Assembly (NCBI GenBank): GCA_964649415.1
Contig: CAZYSK010000049.1
Coordinates: forward strand, 1 to 43,198
Source: CAZYSK01 sp964649415
GTDB lineage: Bacteria > Chloroflexota > Anaerolineae > B4-G1
Length of the DNA: 43,198 nucleotides
Direction: 5' to 3'
Positions 32,451 through 39,336 of this stretch are shown in pieces; the stretch's first letter is position 1; each line of letters starts with the position of its first letter. The position numbers and the translations under genes were made by a program. The notes under the pieces were generated by a model that saw only the letters and a list, made by a program, of their open reading frames with translations, was not told the DNA's origin and did no database searches.

Positions 32451-35234
32451 ATGAACGTCATTGGTCTTATGTCCGGCACCTCCGCTGACGGCGTGGACGC
32501 GGCCCTGGTGGAGATCAGGGGTGCGCCACCCGGCCTGAGCGTGCGCGAAATCGCTTTCCTCACCCAGCCCTACGACGACGCCACCCGCGCCGCCGTCCTC
32601 GACCTCTGCCGCCCCGATGCCCCCTTGTTGGCCCTGGGTCGGACTCACGTGCTCCTGGGCCACTGCTTCGCCGAGGCCGCGCTCGCCGTCATCGCCCAGT
32701 CTAGGCCGAGCTGGTGCTCGGCGTTCCCAGGTCCGGTTGCACCGACCGCCGTCGCCCTCATCGGCTCCCACGGCCAGACCGTCTATCACGCGCCCGGCGG
32801 CGACCCACCCTTCACGTTGCAGATCGGCGACCCGGCCGTCATCGCCGCCCGCACCGGCATCCCCACCGTCGCCGATTTCCGCGCCGCCGACGTGGCGGCC
32901 GGGGGCCAGGGAGCCCCCCTGGTCCCCTATCCCGATTGGCTGATGTGGCACCAAGACACCTGCTCGCGGGCGCTGCAGAACATCGGCGGCATCGCCAACG
33001 TCACCTACCTCCCGTCCGGCGGCGGGCCGGAGAGCGTCATCGCCTTCGACACCGGCCCCGGCAACGTGCTCATAGACGCGGTAGCTGCCCGGGCCAGTGA
33101 CGGGGCCTCGCGCTACGACCGGAACGGCACCCTGGCCGCCCAGGGAGACGTGGACGAGACGCTCCTGTCTCACCTGCTCGACCATCCCTATCTGCGGCAG
33201 CCGCCACCCAAATCCACCGGCCGGGAGACCTTCGGGGCCGACTTCGCCGCCGGCCTGTGGAGGCAGGCCGAGGCGTCCGGCCTGAGCCCTGCCGACCTCG
33301 CCGCCACCGTCACCGCCTTCACGGCCGCCTCCATCGCCGACGCCTATCGCCGCTGGCTTCCTACCCCCATCAGACCGCGCCATTCCGATGGCGACCCCGT
33401 TCTGCCCGACGAGGTGTTCCTCTGCGGCGGCGGCGCGGACAATCCCGTGTTGGTGCGGATGATCCGCGATTACCTGGCCCGCGCCTTCGGCGAAGCTGTC
33501 CCCGTCGTCCGCCACTACGATGAGACCGGCTACTCCAGCGCTGCCAAGGAGGCCGTCGCCTTCGCCATCCTGGCCTACGAGACCTGGCATGGTCGACCGG
33601 GCAACCTGCCCCAGGTCACCGGGGCCTCGCGTCCCGCCATCCTGGGCCACGTGACCCGTCCGCCTCACTCGCCCCAGCCCGTGCCCTCCCCTCCCTCCAT
33701 CAAACCGCGCCATTCCGATGGCGACCCTTCCCCCGTCAAACCGCGCCATTCCGATGGCGACCCCGTCGTCCGCCACTACGACGAGACCGGCTACTCCAGC
33801 GCTGCCAAGGAGACCGCCGCCTTCGCCATCCCGGCCTACGAGACCTGGCATGGCCGACCGGGCAACCTGCCCCTTGTCTCCCTGTCCCCCTGTCCCCTTG
33901 TCTCCTTGTCCCCCCGCACCGCCCACATCGCCCCCGACGGCCACCTCTGGATCGCGGGTCACGACGCCGTCGAGTTGGCAGAGGAGTACGGCACCCCCCT
34001 CTATCTCTACGACGGCGCGACGTTCCGGCACCGGCTGGCCGAGCTGCGAGACGCGCTGGCCCGTCATTACCCCGGGCCCGCCCGCGTCGCCTACGCCGCC
34101 AAAGCCTGCTTCACGCCCGGCCTGGCCCGGCGGCTGCAGGCAGTTAACGTCGGGCTCGACGTCGTCTCCGGTGGCGAGATGGCGCTGGCCCGCGAGGCCG
34201 GTTTCGATCCGGCCCGCGTCCACCTCCACGGCAACAACAAGAGCCTGGACGAACTCCAGAGCGCCCTCGACTGGGGCATAGGGCGCATCGTCGTGGACAG
34301 CCTGGACGAGCTGGAGTGGCTCGACGCATTGGTGGCAGAGCAAAGCGGGGGTTCTCAGTCCGGCGCGATTGGGAAATCGCGGCTACTCGAAAGGGCGCAG
34401 GCGATATGGCTGCGCCTGACTCCAGGGTTGGACGTGAAAGCCCATCCCTACCGCAAGACCGGTCACGCCGCCAGCAAGTTTGGCCTACACATGGCAGGGC
34501 CGGACTGCCCGGCGGCTCAAGCGCTGGCCCGAGCGAGGGAGAGTGCGTGGTTGGACGTGACCGGACTGCACACCCACCTGGGCTCCCAGATCTTCGACCC
34601 CGCGGCGTACGTGGCAGCCATCAAGTGCCTGCTGGACTTCGCCGCTGCGCATCGCTTCGTCCCCGCCGAACTCAGCCCCGGTGGGGGATGGGGCGTGCCC
34701 TACGCGCCATCAGAATGGCGCCTTTGTAAAGACAGCGGCGTGCTGGAGGGTTCTACCCCGCCGGTACAGAAGTGGATCGCGGCGGTGAGCCGGGCCATAG
34801 TCGAGGCATGCCAGGCGCGCGACTGGCCCCTGCCCTACCTGGTCGTCGAGCCGGGCCGGTGGCTCATCGCCCCGGCGGCAGTGGCGCTCTACAGCGTCGG
34901 CACCCGCAAGGTGGCCGCCGACGGAACCCGCTACGTCGCCGTGGACGGTGGCATGGCCGACAACCCCCGTCCGGCGCTCTACGGTGCCCGCTATACCGCC
35001 TTTCTCGCCAACCGTGCGTTGGAGCCGCCCGACGAGTTGGTCACCATCGTCGGCCGTTTCTGCGAGTCGGGCGACGTCCTCGTGCGCGACGTCCGCCTGC
35101 CACATCCGCGCCCCGGCGACCTGCTCGCCATCCCTGTCGCGGGGGCCTACCAATTGAGCATGGCCTCGCGCTACAACCTGGCCCCCGCCCCCGTCGCGCT
35201 GTGGCTTGAAGAGGGGAACATAGCCGAGCTGTAG
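32451..35234 (+). CDS. anmK: Fusion of anhydro-MurNAc kinase (AnmK) and diaminopimelate decarboxylase (LysA)
   Basis: This is a 927-residue two-enzyme protein. Residues 1-~400 are AnmK, which phosphorylates and opens 1,6-anhydro-MurNAc: GLMSGTSADGVDAALVE, GSHGQTVYH, ADFRAADVAAGGQGAP, NIGGIANVTYLP and FDTGPGNVLIDA. Residues ~500-927 are a fold-III PLP decarboxylase of the LysA type: PLP lysine K551 in AYAAKACF, GLHTHLGSQIFD, LSPGGGWGVPY, VVEPGRWLIAP, CESGDVL and AYQLSMASRYN. The linker holds palindromic elements, C-rich low-complexity DNA and a second copy of the AnmK C-terminus (109-bp duplication). The start is ATG 32451 by family fit; no good ribosome site exists because repeats abut it. 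The fusion joins two cell-wall recycling steps. Further insertions lie at 32702, 33377, 34363 and 34704. Confidence 0.88.
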   Translation: MNVIGLMSGTSADGVDAALVEIRGAPPGLSVREIAFLTQPYDDATRAAVLDLCRPDAPLLALGRTHVLLGHCFAEAALAVIAQSRPSWCSAFPGPVAPTAVALIGSHGQTVYHAPGGDPPFTLQIGDPAVIAARTGIPTVADFRAADVAAGGQGAPLVPYPDWLMWHQDTCSRALQNIGGIANVTYLPSGGGPESVIAFDTGPGNVLIDAVAARASDGASRYDRNGTLAAQGDVDETLLSHLLDHPYLRQPPPKSTGRETFGADFAAGLWRQAEASGLSPADLAATVTAFTAASIADAYRRWLPTPIRPRHSDGDPVLPDEVFLCGGGADNPVLVRMIRDYLARAFGEAVPVVRHYDETGYSSAAKEAVAFAILAYETWHGRPGNLPQVTGASRPAILGHVTRPPHSPQPVPSPPSIKPRHSDGDPSPVKPRHSDGDPVVRHYDETGYSSAAKETAAFAIPAYETWHGRPGNLPLVSLSPCPLVSLSPRTAHIAPDGHLWIAGHDAVELAEEYGTPLYLYDGATFRHRLAELRDALARHYPGPARVAYAAKACFTPGLARRLQAVNVGLDVVSGGEMALAREAGFDPARVHLHGNNKSLDELQSALDWGIGRIVVDSLDELEWLDALVAEQSGGSQSGAIGKSRLLERAQAIWLRLTPGLDVKAHPYRKTGHAASKFGLHMAGPDCPAAQALARARESAWLDVTGLHTHLGSQIFDPAAYVAAIKCLLDFAAAHRFVPAELSPGGGWGVPYAPSEWRLCKDSGVLEGSTPPVQKWIAAVSRAIVEACQARDWPLPYLVVEPGRWLIAPAAVALYSVGTRKVAADGTRYVAVDGGMADNPRPALYGARYTAFLANRALEPPDELVTIVGRFCESGDVLVRDVRLPHPRPGDLLAIPVAGAYQLSMASRYNLAPAPVALWLEEGNIAEL
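32702..32731. repeat. 30-bp palindromic element in the AnmK domain
   Basis: This is the exact reverse complement of 30351-30380. It encodes the extra SRPSWCSAFPG between VIAQ and the conserved ALIGSHGQTVYH motif, and it preserves the frame. Confidence 0.95.
33377..33393. repeat. In-frame palindromic element in the AnmK domain
   Basis: This copy of the GCGCCATTCCGATGGCG element encodes RPRHSDGDP between YRRWL and the conserved EVFLCGGGADNP motif. It is closely related to the copies at 33707 and 33743. Confidence 0.85.
33504..33612. repeat. 109-bp direct repeat, copy 1 (AnmK C-terminus)
   Basis: This segment encodes VVRHYDETGYSSAAKE and the following residues to GRPGNLP, the normal end of AnmK. 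It recurs at 33765-33873 with only a few base differences. Confidence 0.9.
33707..33759. repeat. Two palindromic elements in the AnmK-LysA linker
   Basis: Tandem copies of the element (cores 33707-33723 and 33743-33759) encode KPRHSDGDPSPVKPRHSDGD. They lie immediately before the duplicated AnmK tail and probably took part in the rearrangement. Confidence 0.88.
33765..33873. repeat. 109-bp direct repeat, copy 2 (in the fusion linker)
   Basis: This is the second copy of the AnmK C-terminal segment, in frame, after the paired palindromes. It is followed by C-rich DNA (33874-33913) encoding LVSLSPCPLVSLSP and then by the LysA domain. Confidence 0.9.
34363..34386. repeat. 24-bp palindromic element in the LysA domain
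   Basis: GCGCGATTGGGAAATCGCGG plus CTAC is the exact reverse complement of 36323-36346, which is intergenic. It encodes part of AIGKSRLLE, inserted between a helix and the AQAIWLRLTPG strand. Confidence 0.88.
34704..34728. repeat. Palindromic element at the LysA PLP-phosphate loop
   Basis: The core GCGCCATCAGAATGGCGC followed by CTTTGTA, as at 23588-23658, encodes APSEWRLCK directly after LSPGGGWGVPY. This is close to the glycine-rich loop that holds the PLP phosphate in LysA. Confidence 0.85.
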
Positions 35235-35242
35235 ATGGTCTA

Positions 35243-35337
35243 TGGGGAATAGCGATTGTAGGGGCGACCCTTGTGGTCGCCCGGCAGGCGGTCCGTGGGG
35301 GATAGCGATTGTAGGGGCGACCCTTGTGGTCGCCCGG
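35243..35337. repeat. Two 42-bp direct copies of a GTAGGGGC hairpin repeat
   Basis: Copies at 35243-35284 and 35296-35337 differ by one base. Each has TGGGGRATAGCGATT in front of the hairpin repeat. They fill the gap between anmK-lysA and the kinase gene, ending 20 bp before its start. Confidence 0.9.
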
Positions 35338-35356
35338 TGGGCTGCGGAGGATACGG

Positions 35357-36310
35357 ATGGCAGCAAGCTACTACCTAGGAGTAGACGGCGGCGGCACCAA
35401 GACGGTGGCCGTCCTGCTCACCGGTGACGGCAGCGAGATAGCGCGCGCGGTGAGTGGGTCCTCCAACTACCATTCGGTGGGACCGGCTGCGGCGGAGGCA
35501 GCGCTGCGGGAGGCCGTTCACCAGGTATTGGCGTCCGCCGGCCTGGCAGCGACCGGCGTGACGGCCATCGGCCTGGGGATGGCCGGCGTGGGCCGTCCCG
35601 GTGACCGGGAGGTGGTACAGGGTATGTGCGCGCGCATTGCCAGCTTCCGCCGCGTCGTCGTCACTCACGACGCCGAGGCGGCGTTGGTGGGAGGCGTGGG
35701 CCGTCGCCACGGCGTGGTGCTCGTCGCCGGCACAGGAGCCACGGCCTACGGCGTCAACGCGCGCGGAGAGGCGCGGCGCGCCGACGGCTGGGGGTACCTG
35801 GTGGGTGATGAAGGCAGCGCCTACTGGATCGGGGTGGAGGGCCTGCGCGCCGTCGCCCGCGCGCACGATGGCCGGGGACCGGCTACGGCATTACAAGCCC
35901 TCCTGGTTTCGCATCTCGGCCTATCCGACGCCGGCGAATTGGTGCCGGTGATCTACGCCGTCGCCGACGATTCTCGGGCCCGGGAATGGGACGTGCCACG
36001 CCTGGCGGGCCTGGCGCCGCTGGTGGAGACAGCCGCGCGGGCCGGCGACGCCGTGGCGCAGACCATCCTCCAGGAGGCCGGGCGACGATTGAGCGCCACG
36101 CTGGGTGCCGTCGTCCGTGGCCTGGAAATGGACGACGAGGCCTTCGAAGTGGTGCTGATGGGGGGCGTCCTCCGCGGGCAAGGTCTGGTGTGGCAGACGG
36201 TCACCGCCGCACTGGGCTACATCGCACCCCGCGCGAAGGCAATCGAACCCCGGCGCGATGCAGCCGTTGGCGCGGCGCTGCTGGCCCGGCAGGCAGCAGG
36301 GGGAGCGTAG
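35357..36310 (+). CDS. BadF/BadG-family ATPase, N-acetylglucosamine/MurNAc kinase type
   Basis: This is a 317-residue actin-fold kinase that probably phosphorylates free GlcNAc and/or MurNAc at O6. The opening YYLGVDGGGTKTVAVLL is the phosphate-1 motif of the family. VVVTHDAEAALVGGVG carries the catalytic-type Asp, VLVAGTGATAYGV is phosphate-2, and RRADGWGYLVGDEGSAYWIG is diagnostic of the NAGK/MurK branch. ATG 35357 follows GGAGG; an earlier in-frame start is within repeats. It lies directly upstream of murQ, which needs MurNAc-6-phosphate, so MurNAc kinase (MurK-like) activity is the best inference. GlcNAc kinase activity is possible too. Confidence 0.9.
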   Translation: MAASYYLGVDGGGTKTVAVLLTGDGSEIARAVSGSSNYHSVGPAAAEAALREAVHQVLASAGLAATGVTAIGLGMAGVGRPGDREVVQGMCARIASFRRVVVTHDAEAALVGGVGRRHGVVLVAGTGATAYGVNARGEARRADGWGYLVGDEGSAYWIGVEGLRAVARAHDGRGPATALQALLVSHLGLSDAGELVPVIYAVADDSRAREWDVPRLAGLAPLVETAARAGDAVAQTILQEAGRRLSATLGAVVRGLEMDDEAFEVVLMGGVLRGQGLVWQTVTAALGYIAPRAKAIEPRRDAAVGAALLARQAAGGA

Positions 36311-36322
36311 CAGGAGAACGTT

Positions 36323-36346
36323 GTAGCCGCGATTTCCCAATCGCGC
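36323..36346. repeat. 24-bp palindromic element before murQ
   Basis: This is the exact reverse complement of 34363-34386 in the LysA domain. Here it is intergenic, in the 69-bp gap before murQ. Confidence 0.88.
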
Positions 36347-36379
36347 TTTCGGGTTGTGGCTCAGGAGCGAGTGAAGGAC

Positions 36380-37312
36380 ATGATGAAAACGGACGGTTCC
36401 AATCCAAGGGAACAAGCCACTTCGATCACCGAGACGCGGAACCCGCGTACAGCAGCCATCGACACACTTTCGGCGTTGGAGATCGTGAGGCTGATCAACG
36501 ACGAGGACGCCCGGGTGGCGCCGGCCGTGCGCCGGGAGCTGCCCCAGATCGCCCGGGCGGTGGACGTGATCGTCGAGCGGCTGCGGCGCGGAGGGCGGCT
36601 GCTCTACTTCGGCGCCGGCACCAGCGGCCGCCTGGGAGTGCTGGACGCTTCGGAGATACCGCCCACGTTCAGCGCTCCACCGGACCTGGTGTGGGGCTTC
36701 ATCGCCGGCGGCGACGTCGCGTTGCGGCAAGCCGTCGAGGCAGCCGAGGACGACCCGGCGGGCGGCGCGCGGGCCGTGCGAGAGGCCGGCGTGCGCGGAC
36801 GCGACGTCGTCGTGGGCATCACCGCCAGCGGCGGCGCCCCCTGGGTATTGGGCGCTGTGGCCGAGGCCCACCGGCGCGGCGCGGCTACGGTCGCCATCAC
36901 CTGCAACCCCGACTCACCGCTGGCCCGGCAGGCCGACGTGGTCATCGCGCCCATCGTGGGGCCGGAGGTCATCGCCGGTTCGAGCCGCATGAAGGCAGGC
37001 ACCGCGCAGAAGATGGTGCTCAACATGCTCTCCACGGCCACCATGATCCGGCTGGGCAAGGTCTACGACAACCTGATGGTAGACGTCCAGCCGACCAACG
37101 CCAAGCTGCGCCGCCGCGCCGTTCACATCCTGCAAGAGGCCGCCGGTGTAGACCCGGAAGCGGCGCGCGGTGCCCTCGAAGCGACGGGGTACCAGGTCAA
37201 ACCCGCTCTGGTCATGCTGCTGGCCGGCGTAGACGCCGACGAGGCGCGCCGCCGGTTAGTCGCGGCGGAGGGATTTGTCCGCCGCGCATTAGACTTCCGA
37301 GATTTCCAGTAG
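36380..37312 (+). CDS. murQ: N-acetylmuramic acid 6-phosphate etherase
   Basis: MurQ (about 310 residues) cleaves the D-lactyl ether of MurNAc-6-phosphate, giving GlcNAc-6-phosphate and lactate. The family start TETRNPRTAAIDTLSALEIV is followed by the SIS domain: LLYFGAGTSGRLGVLDASEIPPTF, with E92 at the position of the known catalytic Glu, E123 by spacing as the second, GITASGGAPWVLGA, and GPEVIAGSSRMKAGTAQKM, then the family tail VMLLAGVDADEARRRL. ATG 36380 is my choice; GTG 36371 (AGGAG upstream) and GTG 36356 are alternatives. The last six residues and the stop are encoded by the repeat element starting at 37291, so the natural end was probably altered. Confidence 0.95.
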   Translation: MMKTDGSNPREQATSITETRNPRTAAIDTLSALEIVRLINDEDARVAPAVRRELPQIARAVDVIVERLRRGGRLLYFGAGTSGRLGVLDASEIPPTFSAPPDLVWGFIAGGDVALRQAVEAAEDDPAGGARAVREAGVRGRDVVVGITASGGAPWVLGAVAEAHRRGAATVAITCNPDSPLARQADVVIAPIVGPEVIAGSSRMKAGTAQKMVLNMLSTATMIRLGKVYDNLMVDVQPTNAKLRRRAVHILQEAAGVDPEAARGALEATGYQVKPALVMLLAGVDADEARRRLVAAEGFVRRALDFRDFQ

Positions 37313-37407
37313 TCCATTCAATCCGCCTGACACCCTGCGGAAGCCGCGATTTCTGCTACCTGGAGCTATGTACTACGGATTGGAACAATCCGCGATCTCG
37401 GAAGTCT
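37291..37407. repeat. 117-bp inverted-repeat element (copy 1), overlapping the murQ 3' end
   Basis: It is bounded by perfect 10-bp inverted ends, AGACTTCCGA and TCGGAAGTCT. The interior shares a clear alignment with copy 2 (GGAAGCCGCGAT, GGAGCTATGT and others). No coding frame is present. The left end supplies the final codons and the TAG of murQ. A small palindrome CGGATTGGAACAATCCG sits near its right end. Confidence 0.85.
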
Positions 37408-37417
37408 GAGGCCAGTT

Positions 37418-37516
37418 AGACTTCCGAAGTCTTCACTAGTTCATTTGACCCGTCTAGCACCTTGCAGAAGCCGCGACCTATGCTACGTAGAGCTATGTCC
37501 TAGACTTCGGAAGTCT
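37418..37516. repeat. 99-bp inverted-repeat element (copy 2)
   Basis: It has the same 10-bp terminal inverted repeats as copy 1 and a homologous but diverged, shorter interior, and lies only 10 bp after copy 1. It is non-coding and small, so MITE-like or a large palindromic repeat. It ends 56 bp before the NamZ start. Confidence 0.85.
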
Positions 37517-37572
37517 GAGGCTAGATGCGACATTGCCACAGTAAAGTGACGGCGCGCTGCGGGAGGTGCCTG

Positions 37573-38736
37573 ATGTCCGTCCTACCAGGTATCGACGTCT
37601 TGCTCAGGGAACGCCTGGACCTGATCGCCGATAGGCGGGTTGGCTTGATCAGCAATGCCAGCGGCGTGACCCACAATCTGAGCAGCGACGTGGACGCGCT
37701 CCGGCGCGCGCCCAACGTCCAGTTGGCCGCGCTGTTCGGGCCCGAACACGGCTTCGACACGCTGGCGGCTGACGCCACTCCCGTCGAGTCATCCGTGGAC
37801 CCGCGCACGGGCCTGCCCGTCTATAGCCTGTACGGCGACGCGCGCAAGCCGGCGACCGAAACGCTGGCCGGGCTCGACGTCCTGGTCTTCGACATCCAGT
37901 CGGTTGGCGTCCGATTCTACACCTACGTCACCACCTTGCTCTACGCCATGCAGGCCGCGGCCGGCCAGGGCCTGGCGTTCGTCGTGTGCGACCGGCCCAA
38001 TCCCATCGGTGGAGAGATCGTAGAAGGGCCGGTGCTGGAGCGGGGGCTTGAGAGCTTCGTCGGGCCCGGACCTTTGCCCATCCGCTACGGGATGACCGTG
38101 GGCGAATTGGCCCGGCTGTACAACGAAGCCTGGGGTGTCGGCTGTGACCTGACGGTGGTGCCCTGTGCCGGTTGGCGACGAGCCATGTGCTTCGACGACA
38201 CCGGGCTACCGTGGGTGCCCCCCTCCCCGGCCATGCCCTGGCCGTCCACCGCGCTCGTCTACCCGGGCACCTGCCTGATCGAGGGCACCAACCTCTCCGA
38301 GGGACGCGGCACCGCGCTGCCGTTCCACCACATCGGGGCACCCTGGATAGACGGGTGGGAGGTAGCTCGGGCGTTGAACCGGCTCGATCTGCCGGGGGTG
38401 CGCTTCCGCCCGGTGAGCTTTCAGCCCGCAGCAGACAAGTGGGCCGGGCAGCGATGTGGCGGCGTCCAACTGCACGTCACCGACCGCCGGGCCTTTCGCC
38501 CGGTCACGGCCGGCCTGCACGTGGTCGCCACGGTGCGGAGCCTGTATCCCGGCAAGTTCGCGTGGCGAGAGGGCATTGAAAACCTTGATCACGTGACCAT
38601 CGACCTCTTGACCGGCACCGGCAAGGTGCGCCGGGCGCTGGAGAGCGGTGTGAGCGTAGTCGACCTGGTCGCAAGTTGGGCCGATGGGCTCGACCAATTC
38701 GTGCGCGCGTCCCGCGCGTATTTGCTGTACCGGTGA
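37573..38736 (+). CDS. namZ: Exo-beta-N-acetylmuramidase (DUF1343, NamZ/GH171 family)
   Basis: This is a 387-residue DUF1343 protein, the family of NamZ, which releases MurNAc from the non-reducing end of peptidoglycan fragments. Family motifs are GIDVLLRERLDLI, RVGLISNASGVTHN, LAALFGPEHGFD, VFDIQSVGVRFYTYVTTL, VVCDRPNPIGGEIVEGP, and YPGTCLIEGTNLSEGRGTALPF. ATG 37573 has GGGAGGTG before it; the in-frame extension to 37525 is uncharacteristic. No signal peptide is seen, unlike secreted Bacillus NamZ, so it should act on imported glycan pieces. It completes the set MurNAc release, kinase, etherase. The gene ends just before a duplicated MocR scrap. Confidence 0.92.
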   Translation: MSVLPGIDVLLRERLDLIADRRVGLISNASGVTHNLSSDVDALRRAPNVQLAALFGPEHGFDTLAADATPVESSVDPRTGLPVYSLYGDARKPATETLAGLDVLVFDIQSVGVRFYTYVTTLLYAMQAAAGQGLAFVVCDRPNPIGGEIVEGPVLERGLESFVGPGPLPIRYGMTVGELARLYNEAWGVGCDLTVVPCAGWRRAMCFDDTGLPWVPPSPAMPWPSTALVYPGTCLIEGTNLSEGRGTALPFHHIGAPWIDGWEVARALNRLDLPGVRFRPVSFQPAADKWAGQRCGGVQLHVTDRRAFRPVTAGLHVVATVRSLYPGKFAWREGIENLDHVTIDLLTGTGKVRRALESGVSVVDLVASWADGLDQFVRASRAYLLYR

Positions 38737-38773
38737 TCATCCGCACCGCCGCAAACAGGCGGTGATGGCCGTA

Positions 38774-38851
38774 CTCAACGCCGCGAACTGGTCGAACGCG
38801 GCAGGGCAGGCCATCCGGCGGGTGGGCGAGATGGCCGCCGAGCTGGCGTGA
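38774..38851 (+). pseudogene. C-terminal fragment of a MocR-type gene
   Basis: The frame LNAANWSNAAGQAIRRVGEMAAELA plus stop matches the end of the intact MocR gene at 6099-6178 (LSAANWSDAAEQATQRLGKLIAELA), and the DNA aligns through the stop and into the 3' flank (the CATCCGTTCGCAGC motif and a GTAGGGGCGCGG repeat in both places). No upstream part remains. It marks a duplication or recombination joint next to the defence locus. Confidence 0.8.
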
Positions 38852-38931
38852 CGCCAACTGCGGACAGCCCGCACCCCCTCCCGGCCTATGCGCGGCCGGC
38901 GTTGGCATCGGCGGCATCCGTTCGCAGCGCG

Positions 38932-38954
38932 GTAGGGGCGCGGTTTCCGCGCCC
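38932..38954. repeat. GTAGGGGCGCGG palindromic repeat
   Basis: This is the exact reverse complement of 18131-18153. It is also similar to the copy after the intact MocR gene at 6220. The region 38852-39057 holds no gene that I can support. Confidence 0.85.
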
Positions 38955-39057
38955 TGGCGCAGAAGCGCTGTCGTCGATTACCTCTCACAATGCGGCGGGG
39001 ATTCGACAGGCAATACGAACCGAAGGCAACGACATCACACTCAGCCCGCACAATCAT

Positions 39058-39086
39058 TTGACATCCACAGGAAGATGCAGTATAAT
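39058..39086 (+). promoter_or_regulatory. Consensus promoter without an adjacent gene
   Basis: TTGACA (39058-39063), a 17-bp spacer and TATAAT (39081-39086) form a perfect sigma70-type promoter. The next protein gene starts 360 bp downstream, beyond a terminator-like hairpin, so the promoter probably drives a short RNA. Confidence 0.7.
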
Positions 39087-39092
39087 ATGCAT

Positions 39093-39190
39093 ACACAATG
39101 CCATTGGCCCAGGGAGCAGGAACACCTTGGAGGTAGAAATCGCAGAAGCCCATAGCCCGCCCGCATCATTTTGGTGTAGGTGGGCTTTTC
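39093..39190 (+). ncRNA. Candidate small RNA of about 100 nt
   Basis: This is the span from the predicted start point after the perfect promoter to the U-run of the hairpin at 39154-39190. The only frame inside it is a 12-codon one from ATG 39098 with no ribosome site, so a non-coding RNA is the simplest reading. No known RNA family was recognised. It lies at the border of the CBASS-like locus and could alternatively be the leader of the downstream effector gene. Confidence 0.4.
39154..39190 (+). terminator. Intrinsic terminator of the candidate small RNA
   Basis: A stem AGCCCGCC / GGTGGGCT (one G-U pair), with an additional inner CATCA/TGGTG pairing, is followed directly by TTTTC. This is a plausible Rho-independent terminator on the plus strand. 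Confidence 0.6.
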
Positions 39191-39336
39191 GTGTTGTGAT
39201 ACGGCAGCGTGTCGGCCTGAAGTAGCGGGCGGGGGTAGTGTGTCATCTTTCGGACTATACTGGCCCATGGGCTTTGACAGTGTCAGTGGTTCGGAATCAT
39301 AGTTCTTGCTAGGACAAGTACCCTATGCAGCCACAT

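Noticed and set aside
32373..34343. 656-codon minus-strand frame opposite anmK-lysA
   Set aside because: Gly/Val/Arg-rich composition and repeats read backwards; the plus strand carries all AnmK and LysA motifs.
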